NCBI GenBank assembly: GCA_964654815.1
Contig: CAZZLH010000020.1
Location: forward strand, 1 to 24,949
Source: ZLKRG08 sp964654815
Lineage (GTDB): Bacteria; Actinomycetota; Actinomycetes; Nanopelagicales; Nanopelagicaceae
DNA: 24,949 bases
Direction: 5' to 3'
Part shown: one piece after another, positions 7,133-14,581 of the stretch
Numbering within the stretch: position 1 is the stretch's first letter
Layout of the letters: each line of letters starts with the position of its first letter
Position numbers and translations under genes: made by a program
The notes under the pieces: generated by a model
Database searches by the model: none
Told to the model about the DNA's origin: nothing
What the model saw: only the letters and a program-made list of their open reading frames with translations

Positions 7133-7573
7133 ATGTCTATTACTAATGAATCAACCCCAACCACCACTATCGATGCGCGCGGTCCAAGATTCTCAGCGCT
7201 ACTTACCACTTTAGTTTTAGCGCTAACACTTGCGACCCACTCACCATTCTTGTTACTAGCCCAGGCATTTGTATTTGCAATCGGAGCTTTTAAAGGTCCG
7301 CAGTACACACCATATGCAGAGATCTTCAAGAATTTTGTAAAGCCAAAGTTGAAATCCGAAGCGGTACTTGAAGATGTTCGCCCACCTAAATTCGCCCAGC
7401 AGGTTGGTTTTGGCTTCGCGGTAGTGGGTTTGATTGGCGCAGCATTCTCACCGGCGTTATTTCAGATCGCAGTTAGCTTCGCGCTAGCCGCAGCCTTCTT
7501 AAATGCTGCCTTTAACTTCTGCCTCGGTTGCGAGATTTACCTACGTATTGCACGTTTGCGCGCTAGTAAGTAA
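7133..7573 (+). CDS. DUF4395 family membrane protein
   Basis: The 146-residue protein has about four hydrophobic segments (roughly 21-37, 39-53, 90-105 and 108-125) and the family signature NFCLGCEIYL near the C-terminus, with a Cys130-x-x-Cys133 pair at the end of the last helix. DUF4395 proteins have no settled function; the CxxC pair and their frequent closeness to thioredoxin-like proteins suggest a membrane redox role, perhaps electron transfer across the membrane as in DoxX/DsbD-like systems. Here a CSPC thioredoxin is two genes away on the opposite strand, with glnR between. The N-terminus (residues 1-20) is polar and Thr-rich. Confidence 0.85.
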   Translation: MSITNESTPTTTIDARGPRFSALLTTLVLALTLATHSPFLLLAQAFVFAIGAFKGPQYTPYAEIFKNFVKPKLKSEAVLEDVRPPKFAQQVGFGFAVVGLIGAAFSPALFQIAVSFALAAAFLNAAFNFCLGCEIYLRIARLRASK

Positions 7574-7613
7574 GCAGCAAATCAGCTCGGCTAAGTCGCG
7601 GCTATTTAGCAAG

Positions 7614-7619
7614 TAGACT
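7614..7619 (+). promoter_or_regulatory. -10 element of a leaderless start (nur-like gene)
   Basis: TAGACT stands six bases before ATG 7626. The bases before it contain a repeated GGCTA (7589-7593 and 7600-7604) and GCTATTTAGC (7601-7610), which could be an operator, but this is weak. Confidence 0.5.
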
Positions 7620-7625
7620 TTGGCC

Positions 7626-8036
7626 ATGGCCGGCAAACATGAATTACATCAAAAGGGCTTACGCCTTACCCCTCAACGTGAATTGGTGCTTGCTGCGGTC
7701 CGCGAATTAGGACACTCAACTCCAGAAGAGATCGCCGAACATGTGCGAAAGACCCATCCCGGAATTAATCTCTCCACGGTCTATCGCAACCTTGAGACGC
7801 TAGAGAATGTTGGTTTAGTCCAGCACACCCACCTAGGCCATGGCAGCGCGACCTATCACGCAGCAGAGCAGTTAAATCATCTCCATTTGGTCTGCGAAGA
7901 TTGTGGCTCGATTGGCGATGCGCCGCTTGAAGTCGCTGCGACTTTCGTGCAATCGCTCTCTGATGATTATGGATTTAAGACCGATGTTTCGCACTTTGCG
8001 ATAAGTGGTCTATGCGCTAACTGCGCCAACAAATAG
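7626..8036 (+). CDS. Fur-family metalloregulator, closest to Nur (nickel-responsive)
   Basis: The 136-residue protein has the Fur layout: an N-terminal winged helix with GLRLTPQRELVLAAV and INLSTVYRNLETLENVGLV (the recognition helix), then a dimerisation domain with HLHLVCEDC and a final LCANC, giving the two CxxC pairs that hold structural zinc. Over most of its length it looks more like Streptomyces Nur (for example HLGHGSATYH and the FKTDVSHFAI tail block) than like Zur or Fur, and like Nur it is followed by a YgfZ-type gene; this is recalled, not searched. Nur represses nickel uptake and iron superoxide dismutase genes. ATG at 7626 was chosen over TTG two codons upstream because of the -10 hexamer position. 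Confidence 0.88.
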   Translation: MAGKHELHQKGLRLTPQRELVLAAVRELGHSTPEEIAEHVRKTHPGINLSTVYRNLETLENVGLVQHTHLGHGSATYHAAEQLNHLHLVCEDCGSIGDAPLEVAATFVQSLSDDYGFKTDVSHFAISGLCANCANK

Positions 8037-8060
8037 TAAAAGTTAGATAGTAAAAGTTAG
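8033..8060 (+). repeat. 14-bp tandem duplication across the nur-like stop codon
   Basis: ATAGTAAAAGTTAG occurs twice without a spacer (8033-8046 and 8047-8060). The first copy contains the TAG stop of the regulator gene; the second supplies the TAG of the TAGATT hexamer (8058-8063) that precedes the YgfZ-like gene. Confidence 0.85.
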
Positions 8061-8063
8061 ATT
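8058..8063 (+). promoter_or_regulatory. -10 element before the YgfZ-like gene
   Basis: TAGATT is followed after eight bases by ATG in the left copy of the 55-bp contig overlap (ATG at 8072, equal to 8227 in the right copy). No ribosome site is visible. Confidence 0.4.
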
Positions 8064-8269
8064 GCGCCCAAATGATGTCGCAGATTAATCAAGAACTAAT
8101 CAGTTCTGAAGGCANNNNNNNNNNNNNNNNNNNNNNNNNNNNNNNNNNNNNNNNNNNNNNNNNNNNNNNNNNNNNNNNNNNNNNNNNNNNNNNNNNNNNN
8201 NNNNNNNNNNNNNNGATTGCGCCCAAATGATGTCGCAGATTAATCAAGAACTAATCAGTTCTGAAGGCA
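8060..8269. other. Artificial assembly gap (100 N) flanked by identical 55-bp contig ends
   Basis: Bases 8060-8114 and 8215-8269 are identical over exactly 55 positions (GATTGCGCCC to TCTGAAGGCA), with Ns at 8115-8214. As at 3918-4127, this marks two overlapping contigs joined by a spacer. The apparent second start of the YgfZ-like gene in the left copy is the same start. Confidence 0.93.
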
Positions 8270-9141
8270 AGCTTCTGCTTCAGTCAGGGCCAGATCGCGG
8301 CGCAGTGCTCCATTTTGGCGATCCGGTAAAGGAGCAACGCGCGCTAGATAATGGCAGCGCTTGGGCAGACCTTTCGCATTTAGAGATCGTCGCAATAAAA
8401 GGCCCGGATCGCTTACGTTGGTTACATGATTTAACCACCCAGCATTTGGAGAGCTTTGCCGGTGGCTGGAGTAGCGCGTTGATCCTGGATCACTTGGGTC
8501 ATATCGAACATCAATTCTTGATCTTTGATGATGGCGATACCGCGTGGTTGATTGTGGATGTAGATCGCGCGGCGCCGCTGATTGAATATCTAAATAAGAT
8601 GCGATTTACCATGCGGGTAGAGGTGCGCGATGCATCAAGTGAGAAATCTTTATTACGAATTCCTGGCGCAACCGATGATTTAGGTGGGCCATATCAATTG
8701 ATCAACCGCGGAGAGAAGTTGGAATTTCCGGGCGCTACCCAGGTTGGGGTCTGGGCCTTGGAGGCCAAGCGGGTTGCCGCGCTTAGGCCACGCATCGGTA
8801 TTGATACTGACCATAAATCTATCCCCAATGAATTGGGGCTACTTAATAAATCAGTGCATTTAAATAAAGGCTGCTATCGCGGCCAAGAGACAGTGGCAAA
8901 GGTACATAACCTGGGCCAACCGCCACGCAAATTGGTTCTGCTACATCTAGATGGTAGCGAGATTGATCTACCCGAAGTAGGTTCAGATGTAATGCGTGAT
9001 GGGATAAAGGTCGGATTCGTCGGATCGGTAGCGCGCCATCATGAGCTCGGAAATATTGCGCTCGCGGTGGTTAAACGAAATGTGGCCGAAGATGCCCCGC
9101 TACAAGTAGCCGGAATTGCTGCGCAAATCGATAATAAATAG
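8227..9141 (+). CDS. YgfZ/GcvT-like folate-binding protein
   Basis: The 304-residue protein belongs to the aminomethyltransferase-like superfamily and carries the YgfZ signature KGCYRGQETVAKV with its conserved Cys in the C-terminal half. The N-terminal part shows DLSHLEIVAIKGPDRLRWLHDLTTQ, equivalent to the folate-binding fold start. YgfZ proteins help to maintain a subset of iron-sulfur enzymes, in a folate-dependent way. The ATG at 8227 is directly followed by a second ATG and lies in the contig overlap; the gene itself is intact. It follows the Nur-like regulator, as in other actinobacteria. Confidence 0.9.
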   Translation: MMSQINQELISSEGKLLLQSGPDRGAVLHFGDPVKEQRALDNGSAWADLSHLEIVAIKGPDRLRWLHDLTTQHLESFAGGWSSALILDHLGHIEHQFLIFDDGDTAWLIVDVDRAAPLIEYLNKMRFTMRVEVRDASSEKSLLRIPGATDDLGGPYQLINRGEKLEFPGATQVGVWALEAKRVAALRPRIGIDTDHKSIPNELGLLNKSVHLNKGCYRGQETVAKVHNLGQPPRKLVLLHLDGSEIDLPEVGSDVMRDGIKVGFVGSVARHHELGNIALAVVKRNVAEDAPLQVAGIAAQIDNK

Positions 9142-9160
9142 CATTTTTCTTAATAGGAAT

Positions 9161-9166
9161 TAGGCT
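9161..9166 (+). promoter_or_regulatory. -10 element of a leaderless start (38-residue peptide)
   Basis: TAGGCT stands six bases before ATG 9173, the same spacing as at glnR, the DUF4395 gene and the nur-like gene. The GGGG in between could serve as a ribosome site only at very short spacing. Confidence 0.45.
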
Positions 9167-9172
9167 GGGGCT

Positions 9173-9289
9173 ATGGAGTATGTAACTTCGCTACTTCTTG
9201 GCGCAATCACAATCATCGTAGGCATAGCGCTATTGGCCTTTGGCCTTTTATTAAAACCACGGCAGAGACCGCTACGGAGAATCAAGTAA
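9173..9289 (+). CDS. Small single-helix membrane peptide (38 residues)
   Basis: An ATG at 9173 opens a 39-codon frame that ends in TAA at 9287-9289, with the next gene's ATG following at once at 9290. The peptide has a short polar start (MEYVTS), one strongly hydrophobic helix (about 7-27, LLLGAITIIVGIALLAFGLLL) and a very basic tail (KPRQRPLRRIK), so it should insert with its C-terminus inside. It fills the interval between the YgfZ-like and nitrobindin-like genes almost exactly and has its own TANNNT hexamer. I do not recognise a family. The clean topology, exact fit and abutting next gene support a real gene. Confidence 0.65.
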   Translation: MEYVTSLLLGAITIIVGIALLAFGLLLKPRQRPLRRIK

Positions 9290-9790
9290 ATGGCCTTTAC
9301 GATCCCAGAGAATCTGCCGGAGGAGTTATACCCACTTGCTTGGTTGATTGGCACTTGGTCCGGTAAGGGACAAGGTGAGTATGCCGGCGTTGCGCCATTT
9401 CAATTCGCCCATGAAGTTACCTTCAATCATGATGGTCGAAATTTCTTGACCTACTTCTCACGCTCCTGGTTGATTGATGACAATAACGAGATCATCAAAC
9501 AGAGCGCATCAGAGACCGGGTTTTGGAATATCCGTGAAGGCAAGATCCTTGATGTGATGTTGGCGCACTCCAATGGCCACTCCGAAGCGTGGGTTGGTTT
9601 AGTCGATGGCCCGCGCATTCAATTGGCCTTCGATGGCGTGATCAATGGCGTTAAGGCCAAACAAGTCTCCGGTGGCCATCGGTTATATGGCTTGGTCGAG
9701 GGCGAACTCTTCTTCGCTTATGACATGCAGACTCCCGATAAAGAGTTGCAGCCACATATCTGGTCCACCATGGCACGTGTCCAAAGCTAG
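9290..9790 (+). CDS. Nitrobindin-like heme-binding beta-barrel protein (FABP-like)
   Basis: The 166-residue protein shows the nitrobindin family pattern: an early LIGTWSGKGQGEY (residues 19-31), corresponding to the GxWxGxGxGxY signature, and a C-terminal LQPHIWSTMARV whose His matches the proximal heme ligand. Family members are ten-stranded barrels that bind ferric heme and react with nitric oxide or isomerise peroxynitrite. Length is typical for the single-domain form. The ATG at 9290 abuts the stop of the 38-residue peptide, so coupling is likely. The asparaginase gene follows after 14 bases. Physiological role is inferred from the family only. Confidence 0.88.
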   Translation: MAFTIPENLPEELYPLAWLIGTWSGKGQGEYAGVAPFQFAHEVTFNHDGRNFLTYFSRSWLIDDNNEIIKQSASETGFWNIREGKILDVMLAHSNGHSEAWVGLVDGPRIQLAFDGVINGVKAKQVSGGHRLYGLVEGELFFAYDMQTPDKELQPHIWSTMARVQS

Positions 9791-9804
9791 TTAGTCGATA
9801 TCTA

Positions 9805-10725
9805 ATGTCGGAATCAGTATTAGCGGAGTTGGTCCGCGATGGCGTAGTTGAATCAAAACATTTTGGCCATTTGATTGCACTTGATGCAAATGGCGCAGCA
9901 GTAATCACCAAAGGAGAGCCCGATGCCCTTATTTACCCTCGTTCTGCGATTAAGTCGATCCAAGCTAGTGCGATGGTTAGGAAAGGTCTTATTTCGCCGG
10001 TACGGAGCCTTGCTCTTGTCTGCGGTAGCCACTCGGGTAGCGATGCGCACCAAGAAACTGCCTTCGAAATCCTCAGATCCGCAGGGCTAACTGAATCGGC
10101 GCTGCAATGTATTCCAGATAGACCAATCGGTATTGAAGAGAAGAAGGCTTGGGGCGATAAAGAACCCACTCGCCTTGCGATGAATTGCAGCGGCAAACAT
10201 GCAGGAATGTTGGCCACCTGCGTGGCAAACGATTGGCCGATAGAGAATTACCTAGACCCAGCACATCCACTACAGGTAGCGATACGCGAAGAGTTTGAGA
10301 TGTTGGCTGAGGAGAAAGTTGCCAAGATTTCTACAGATGGTTGTGGCGCACCATTATTTTTACTATCACTTCGGGGCCTAGCAAGATCTTTTCGTAACTT
10401 AGCGAAATCAAATGATCCAGTTCATAAGCAGGTAGTCGCGGCTTGTTTGGCGCATCCAGAGATGGTGGCTGGAATTGGTCGTACCGATACTGAGTTGATG
10501 AAACAGGTGCCAGGTCTATTTTTGAAAGTCGGCGCAGAGGGCGTGCAAGTTGGATTCTTGCCAGATGGTCGCACTGTGGCCTTCAAAGTCTCCGATGGTT
10601 CCGATCGTGCGCATCTACTGCTGCTACAGAGCGCATTTGCCAAATTAGGTTTTGACTTTGAAGTAAAGCGGCCTGAGATTCTTGGTGGTGGCCGAGTTGT
10701 CGGAGAGATTCGGGCTACGCTTTGA
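9805..10725 (+). CDS. L-asparaginase II (Rhizobium etli-type, PF06089)
   Basis: The 306-residue protein matches the type of asparaginase known from Rhizobium etli, unrelated to the E. coli enzymes. Visible family blocks are YPRSAIKSIQA with the Ser47-x-x-Lys50 pair that resembles beta-lactamase active sites, ALVCGSHSGSDAH, MNCSGKHAGML with its conserved Cys, and STDGCGAP with the second Cys. It would hydrolyse asparagine to aspartate and ammonia in the cytosol. Its TGA overlaps the TTG start of the protease gene (TTGA). No clear ribosome site or -10 hexamer precedes the ATG. GlnR is encoded nearby, but no link is shown by the sequence. Confidence 0.9.
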   Translation: MSESVLAELVRDGVVESKHFGHLIALDANGAAVITKGEPDALIYPRSAIKSIQASAMVRKGLISPVRSLALVCGSHSGSDAHQETAFEILRSAGLTESALQCIPDRPIGIEEKKAWGDKEPTRLAMNCSGKHAGMLATCVANDWPIENYLDPAHPLQVAIREEFEMLAEEKVAKISTDGCGAPLFLLSLRGLARSFRNLAKSNDPVHKQVVAACLAHPEMVAGIGRTDTELMKQVPGLFLKVGAEGVQVGFLPDGRTVAFKVSDGSDRAHLLLLQSAFAKLGFDFEVKRPEILGGGRVVGEIRATL

Positions 10726-13343
10726 AAACACCAAAGTCTCTCGCCAAGTTATTCACTGGTCTCACTACTGCATCGCTAATTGCGATTGGTATTTCGCCAG
10801 TCCAAGCGGCGGAGAATCGAATCATCGACGTCGTGGCCATCACCTGGCCAGGCGCAAGCGCGCCAGCAGTAAGCGTCAATGATGTACGTAGCGCAATCAC
10901 TAATGAAGTTACCTCGCGATGGAGTGCGCTTGCAGTCAATTGGCCAGGTGGTATCAATTTCCAAGTTGGCAATGTGGTAAGTACGCCATTGACGATGACT
11001 GTGCCGTTAATTTGTGAAGGCAGCGAATCATCGGTTTATATGCGAGATGCGAGGCGCGCTTTCTACACCCGGTATCCAACCGCTGATTACGCCTCACGTT
11101 ATTTGGTGCTCTTAAGCCCTGCGCCACGACCTAATTGCGTCTGGGAGGGTAAGTCATTGATTGGCTCTGCCAAGACACCTGGTGGGTTAATGATTCTGAA
11201 GAACAATGCTTCACCATTTGTAATTACTCATGAACTGGGCCATACCTTAGGACTAGGACACACCAATCTAATTCGTTGCGCCAATAATGGATCAGATGGC
11301 GCATGGAGCAATTGCAACGCCATTGAATATGGTGGTGCAGTTGATGTCATGAGCAACATAGATATTAAAGGTCCGCTCTCGACTTATCACCAGTGGCGGA
11401 TGGGAATAATTAAAGATGAAGATGTGGCACAGGTCTGGAAGAGCCAGACTATCGATTTGAAATTTACCAATGCGCCATCTGGTACGAGAGCAATATTTGT
11501 GCGTGATGGTAAATCAACTTATTGGATGGAGTATCGCAAAGCTTCAGATGGTTACACCCCGGGACTTGCGATCTATCGAACCGATCCGCCACCTGTCTCA
11601 TCGATTGTCTCGCCAAATGCCTCAGATGCCGTAGAGGCGCCAAAAGATTTGGTGACTAGCGATGTTTGGCTCTTGAATTTAGATAATTTTGTCTATCGCA
11701 GCAATGCCACAGTAAGTGGCTCACCGACTCTGCCATTTGGTCGCACCTTCTTGAATCCAAGTGGCAATGTCTCAGTCAGCGCGGTGCAGAAAGATATGGA
11801 TAGCATCGCGGTCACCATCAATCGAAGAGCCGACACAGTCGCACCGCCCACGCCGGTTTTAACCAACCCGAATTTCTGGAATTCACCAGAGACAGAGTTG
11901 ATTCAAGCAGGCTATGAGGATGCAGATAGCGTGATTGATAAATTCCAGATCTCTACCAATGAGAAAATCATTGATGTGGTTGGTAGCGAGGCAAGTAGTT
12001 GGACTCCGACCTATTTATCGCCTTTAAACCCTTTGAAATCGCTACATGTAAAGGATTTACCTGAGGGCAGTTATGCCCTGAAAGTCCGAGGTATCGACAT
12101 CTATGGCAATACCAGCGCTTGGTCTCAAAGCGTCAATGTGGTGATCGATCGGGGCGCACCAGTAGTAACAAGTGATTTTCGAATTGCTGCGGTCAACAAC
12201 ACTGGCACCAAATTAACTTGGATTGGCGCAACAGATGCTGGTAGCGGCATCTGTAGCGTGCAGGTAGCAAATAGCGATGGTTTTATCGTGGCGCGCACCG
12301 ACCGCGCTACTAATGTAAACAGCGCACCAGAGCTGCGCTTTGCTGGTGATGCAGTCGGTAAAGCGCAAGTATTTGATTGTCGCGGTAATGGTGTGGAGGG
12401 TGATTTAACTTTAGGACTTACCTTTATCCCTGCGACTTTTGCCAAAACCACCGGAAAGACCAAGGTGAGCGGCACCGATATCAGTTGTACTGGGACTTGT
12501 AATTTCTCATTTAGCGTCAGTGGAGATTTAGAGGTAAGAGTTGCTAGAGGTAGCGGCACCGCTTATATAAATGGCGCGCCAGTCGGAACTTTCAAAGCAG
12601 GCACTGAGACTTTGAAGTTATCAGTGGGCAAGATCAAGAGAGTAGTCCGGCTATCAGGTAAGGATTTAACAGTTCAAGGCCTGGCACAGGTAGCAGTGCA
12701 ATGGAAACAGACCGGTAAAGTCCAACGAAAAGTTGCAATAGTCGACCCATCTTTAGAAGATAAAGAGCAGTTGGCTATCGCTAAATATGGTTTCCAGATC
12801 TCAGATTTCGATCAAGATTATCAATTACTTCCGATTGCTCGTGGCACGACTTTGTTGGATGCCACATTAGATGTCTGTAGCGGTGATTTCCCATCTGAGA
12901 AGACTCGCACTTTGCGCCGCCAAGTTGCAGCTTATAAAGAGGGTAGCCCCTATTCATTCTTATCTACCGAAACCGTGCGTTATAAAGATGCCGCAAGTGC
13001 CGCATCCGCTCTCACCGATTTAGATGCAGTAATCGCTAAATGCAAAGTCACTGGTGGCGCTGTGGCAGCACAAGGCGTGATCACTAAATATCAATTCTTA
13101 GAAGCGCCAAAATTCATCTTTGCTGATGGTGTAAAGGGTCGAGTGGTATTGACGCAGATTGGAGAAGGAGTGAGCGCCAGGTGGCTGCTTGGCTATTTTC
13201 AAATCAAAGGCGACTTAGCAGTCAATACTTACCTGGTCCGTGCGGAGAAATTTAGCGATGCCGATATTAAGCGTTGGTCTGCCGTGGCATCAGAAATCTC
13301 AACTCGCCTTAGCGGATATTCACCCTTAAACTTATCAGCGTGA
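10722..13343 (+). CDS. Secreted metzincin-type metalloprotease with C-terminal repeat domains
   Basis: The 873-residue protein starts at a TTG that overlaps the asparaginase stop by four bases; this start gives a classic signal peptide (MKTPKSLAK, hydrophobic core, SPVQA before AE, cleavage near residue 29). The catalytic site is THELGHTLGLGH (zinc ligands His170, His174 and His180, Glu171 as base), followed by DVMSN with the Met-turn at Met210, as in M11 gametolysin-like and related metzincins. After about residue 370 come one or two Ig/fibronectin-like segments (TVAPPTPVLTNP; VIDRGAPVVTSD) and a final domain of about 170 residues with paired cysteines (DVCSGDFPSE, IAKCKV) that may resemble PknH-type extracellular sensor domains. 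No membrane anchor or sortase signal is seen at the C-terminus. Targets unknown. Confidence 0.8.
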   Translation: MKTPKSLAKLFTGLTTASLIAIGISPVQAAENRIIDVVAITWPGASAPAVSVNDVRSAITNEVTSRWSALAVNWPGGINFQVGNVVSTPLTMTVPLICEGSESSVYMRDARRAFYTRYPTADYASRYLVLLSPAPRPNCVWEGKSLIGSAKTPGGLMILKNNASPFVITHELGHTLGLGHTNLIRCANNGSDGAWSNCNAIEYGGAVDVMSNIDIKGPLSTYHQWRMGIIKDEDVAQVWKSQTIDLKFTNAPSGTRAIFVRDGKSTYWMEYRKASDGYTPGLAIYRTDPPPVSSIVSPNASDAVEAPKDLVTSDVWLLNLDNFVYRSNATVSGSPTLPFGRTFLNPSGNVSVSAVQKDMDSIAVTINRRADTVAPPTPVLTNPNFWNSPETELIQAGYEDADSVIDKFQISTNEKIIDVVGSEASSWTPTYLSPLNPLKSLHVKDLPEGSYALKVRGIDIYGNTSAWSQSVNVVIDRGAPVVTSDFRIAAVNNTGTKLTWIGATDAGSGICSVQVANSDGFIVARTDRATNVNSAPELRFAGDAVGKAQVFDCRGNGVEGDLTLGLTFIPATFAKTTGKTKVSGTDISCTGTCNFSFSVSGDLEVRVARGSGTAYINGAPVGTFKAGTETLKLSVGKIKRVVRLSGKDLTVQGLAQVAVQWKQTGKVQRKVAIVDPSLEDKEQLAIAKYGFQISDFDQDYQLLPIARGTTLLDATLDVCSGDFPSEKTRTLRRQVAAYKEGSPYSFLSTETVRYKDAASAASALTDLDAVIAKCKVTGGAVAAQGVITKYQFLEAPKFIFADGVKGRVVLTQIGEGVSARWLLGYFQIKGDLAVNTYLVRAEKFSDADIKRWSAVASEISTRLSGYSPLNLSA

Positions 13344-14581
13344 GAAATAAAGTGGCGTTGGTGATGGTGCATACCTCGCCACTAGAACAGGCTGGCACCG
13401 GTGATGCCGGTGGCATGAATATCTATGTAATCGAATCTGCCAAGCGCATGGCCGCAATGGGCGTCGATGTAGATATCTACACGCGAAAGATCTCTGACGA
13501 TCAACCCGAAATCCTTGATTACTCCAAAGGAATTCGCATCATTCATTTGGCGCTACCAATCGGAACCAAGAAGGAAGAGATTCCCTCACTGATTCCAGCG
13601 ATGGCTGCCGAATTCAAAGCCAAAGTAAAGAATGAGCAGTATCAAGTAATACATACACATTATTGGATTAGTGGCAAAGTTGCGATGTCTGCCGCCAAGG
13701 AATATCAAATCCCCTTGGTGCACACCATGCACACCATGGCGCGGGTTAAGAACTTATCGCTAGCTGAAGGCGAGAGCCCAGAGCCGATGATTCGCGTGCA
13801 GGGTGAATCTCAGATTGTCCAAGCTGCAAATGCGTTAATTGCCAACACCGAAGCCGAAGCTGCTTCATTAGTAGCGCTTTACGATGCCTGCCCCGATAAC
13901 GTGTGCGTGGTTATGCCAGGTGTTGATCTATATAGCTTCACCCCAGATCGTAAGAGCGCACGTCAGAACTTGGGCCTTGCCAAGGAGAAGTTGATCGTAA
14001 CTTTCGTTGGTCGAATCCAACCCCATAAAGGTCCAGAGGTTTTGATTCGCGCCATCAACGAGATGATGTCGCATAACCCTGAGCTGCGTAAGGATTTAAC
14101 GGTGTTGATCACAGGTGGATCATCAGGTGCAAAGAGCAATGAGGATATCCGGCTTCGCGAATTGGTAAATTGGTTGAAATTAGATGACATCATCAAATTC
14201 CTATCGCCAATCTCGCGCGAAAAACTGCCGGATCTATTTCGCGCCTCTGACTTGGTATGCGTACCAAGTTACTCAGAGAGTTTTGGCTTGGTTGCACTTG
14301 AAGCACAAGCCTGTGGCACTCCGGTAGTTGCCAGCGCAGTTGGTGGATTACGCACTGCAGTAGCGGATGGTATTTCTGGTGTATTGGTAGATGGTCACAA
14401 TCCTCGCGCTTGGTCTTCGGTGATCTCCCGTTTATTGATGGAGCCACAGCGCAGAGTGCTACTTTCAATGGGCGCGATCGAACATGCATCGCACTTTGGT
14501 TGGGATGCCACTGCTCGGGGCACCTTAGATGTCTATGATCGTCTAATCGCACACTTACCGATGGCGAAGTACGCACCATGA
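13340..14581 (+). CDS. mshA: D-inositol-3-phosphate glycosyltransferase (mycothiol synthesis)
   Basis: The 413-residue protein is a GT4, GT-B fold enzyme that joins UDP-GlcNAc to inositol 3-phosphate, the first step of mycothiol synthesis. The N-terminal HTSPLEQAGTGDAGGMNIYV is nearly the MshA signature; the C-terminal half shows VGRIQPHKGPEVLI and PSYSESFGLVALEAQACGTPVVASAVGGL, the nucleotide-sugar site. The GTG at 13340 overlaps the protease stop by four bases (GTGA), and its own stop overlaps gpmA (ATGA). The mshA-gpmA-phoU-senX3-regX3 order is conserved in actinobacteria. The start is two codons short of a standard MshA arm, but the catalytic Gly loop is complete. Confidence 0.93.
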   Translation: MRNKVALVMVHTSPLEQAGTGDAGGMNIYVIESAKRMAAMGVDVDIYTRKISDDQPEILDYSKGIRIIHLALPIGTKKEEIPSLIPAMAAEFKAKVKNEQYQVIHTHYWISGKVAMSAAKEYQIPLVHTMHTMARVKNLSLAEGESPEPMIRVQGESQIVQAANALIANTEAEAASLVALYDACPDNVCVVMPGVDLYSFTPDRKSARQNLGLAKEKLIVTFVGRIQPHKGPEVLIRAINEMMSHNPELRKDLTVLITGGSSGAKSNEDIRLRELVNWLKLDDIIKFLSPISREKLPDLFRASDLVCVPSYSESFGLVALEAQACGTPVVASAVGGLRTAVADGISGVLVDGHNPRAWSSVISRLLMEPQRRVLLSMGAIEHASHFGWDATARGTLDVYDRLIAHLPMAKYAP

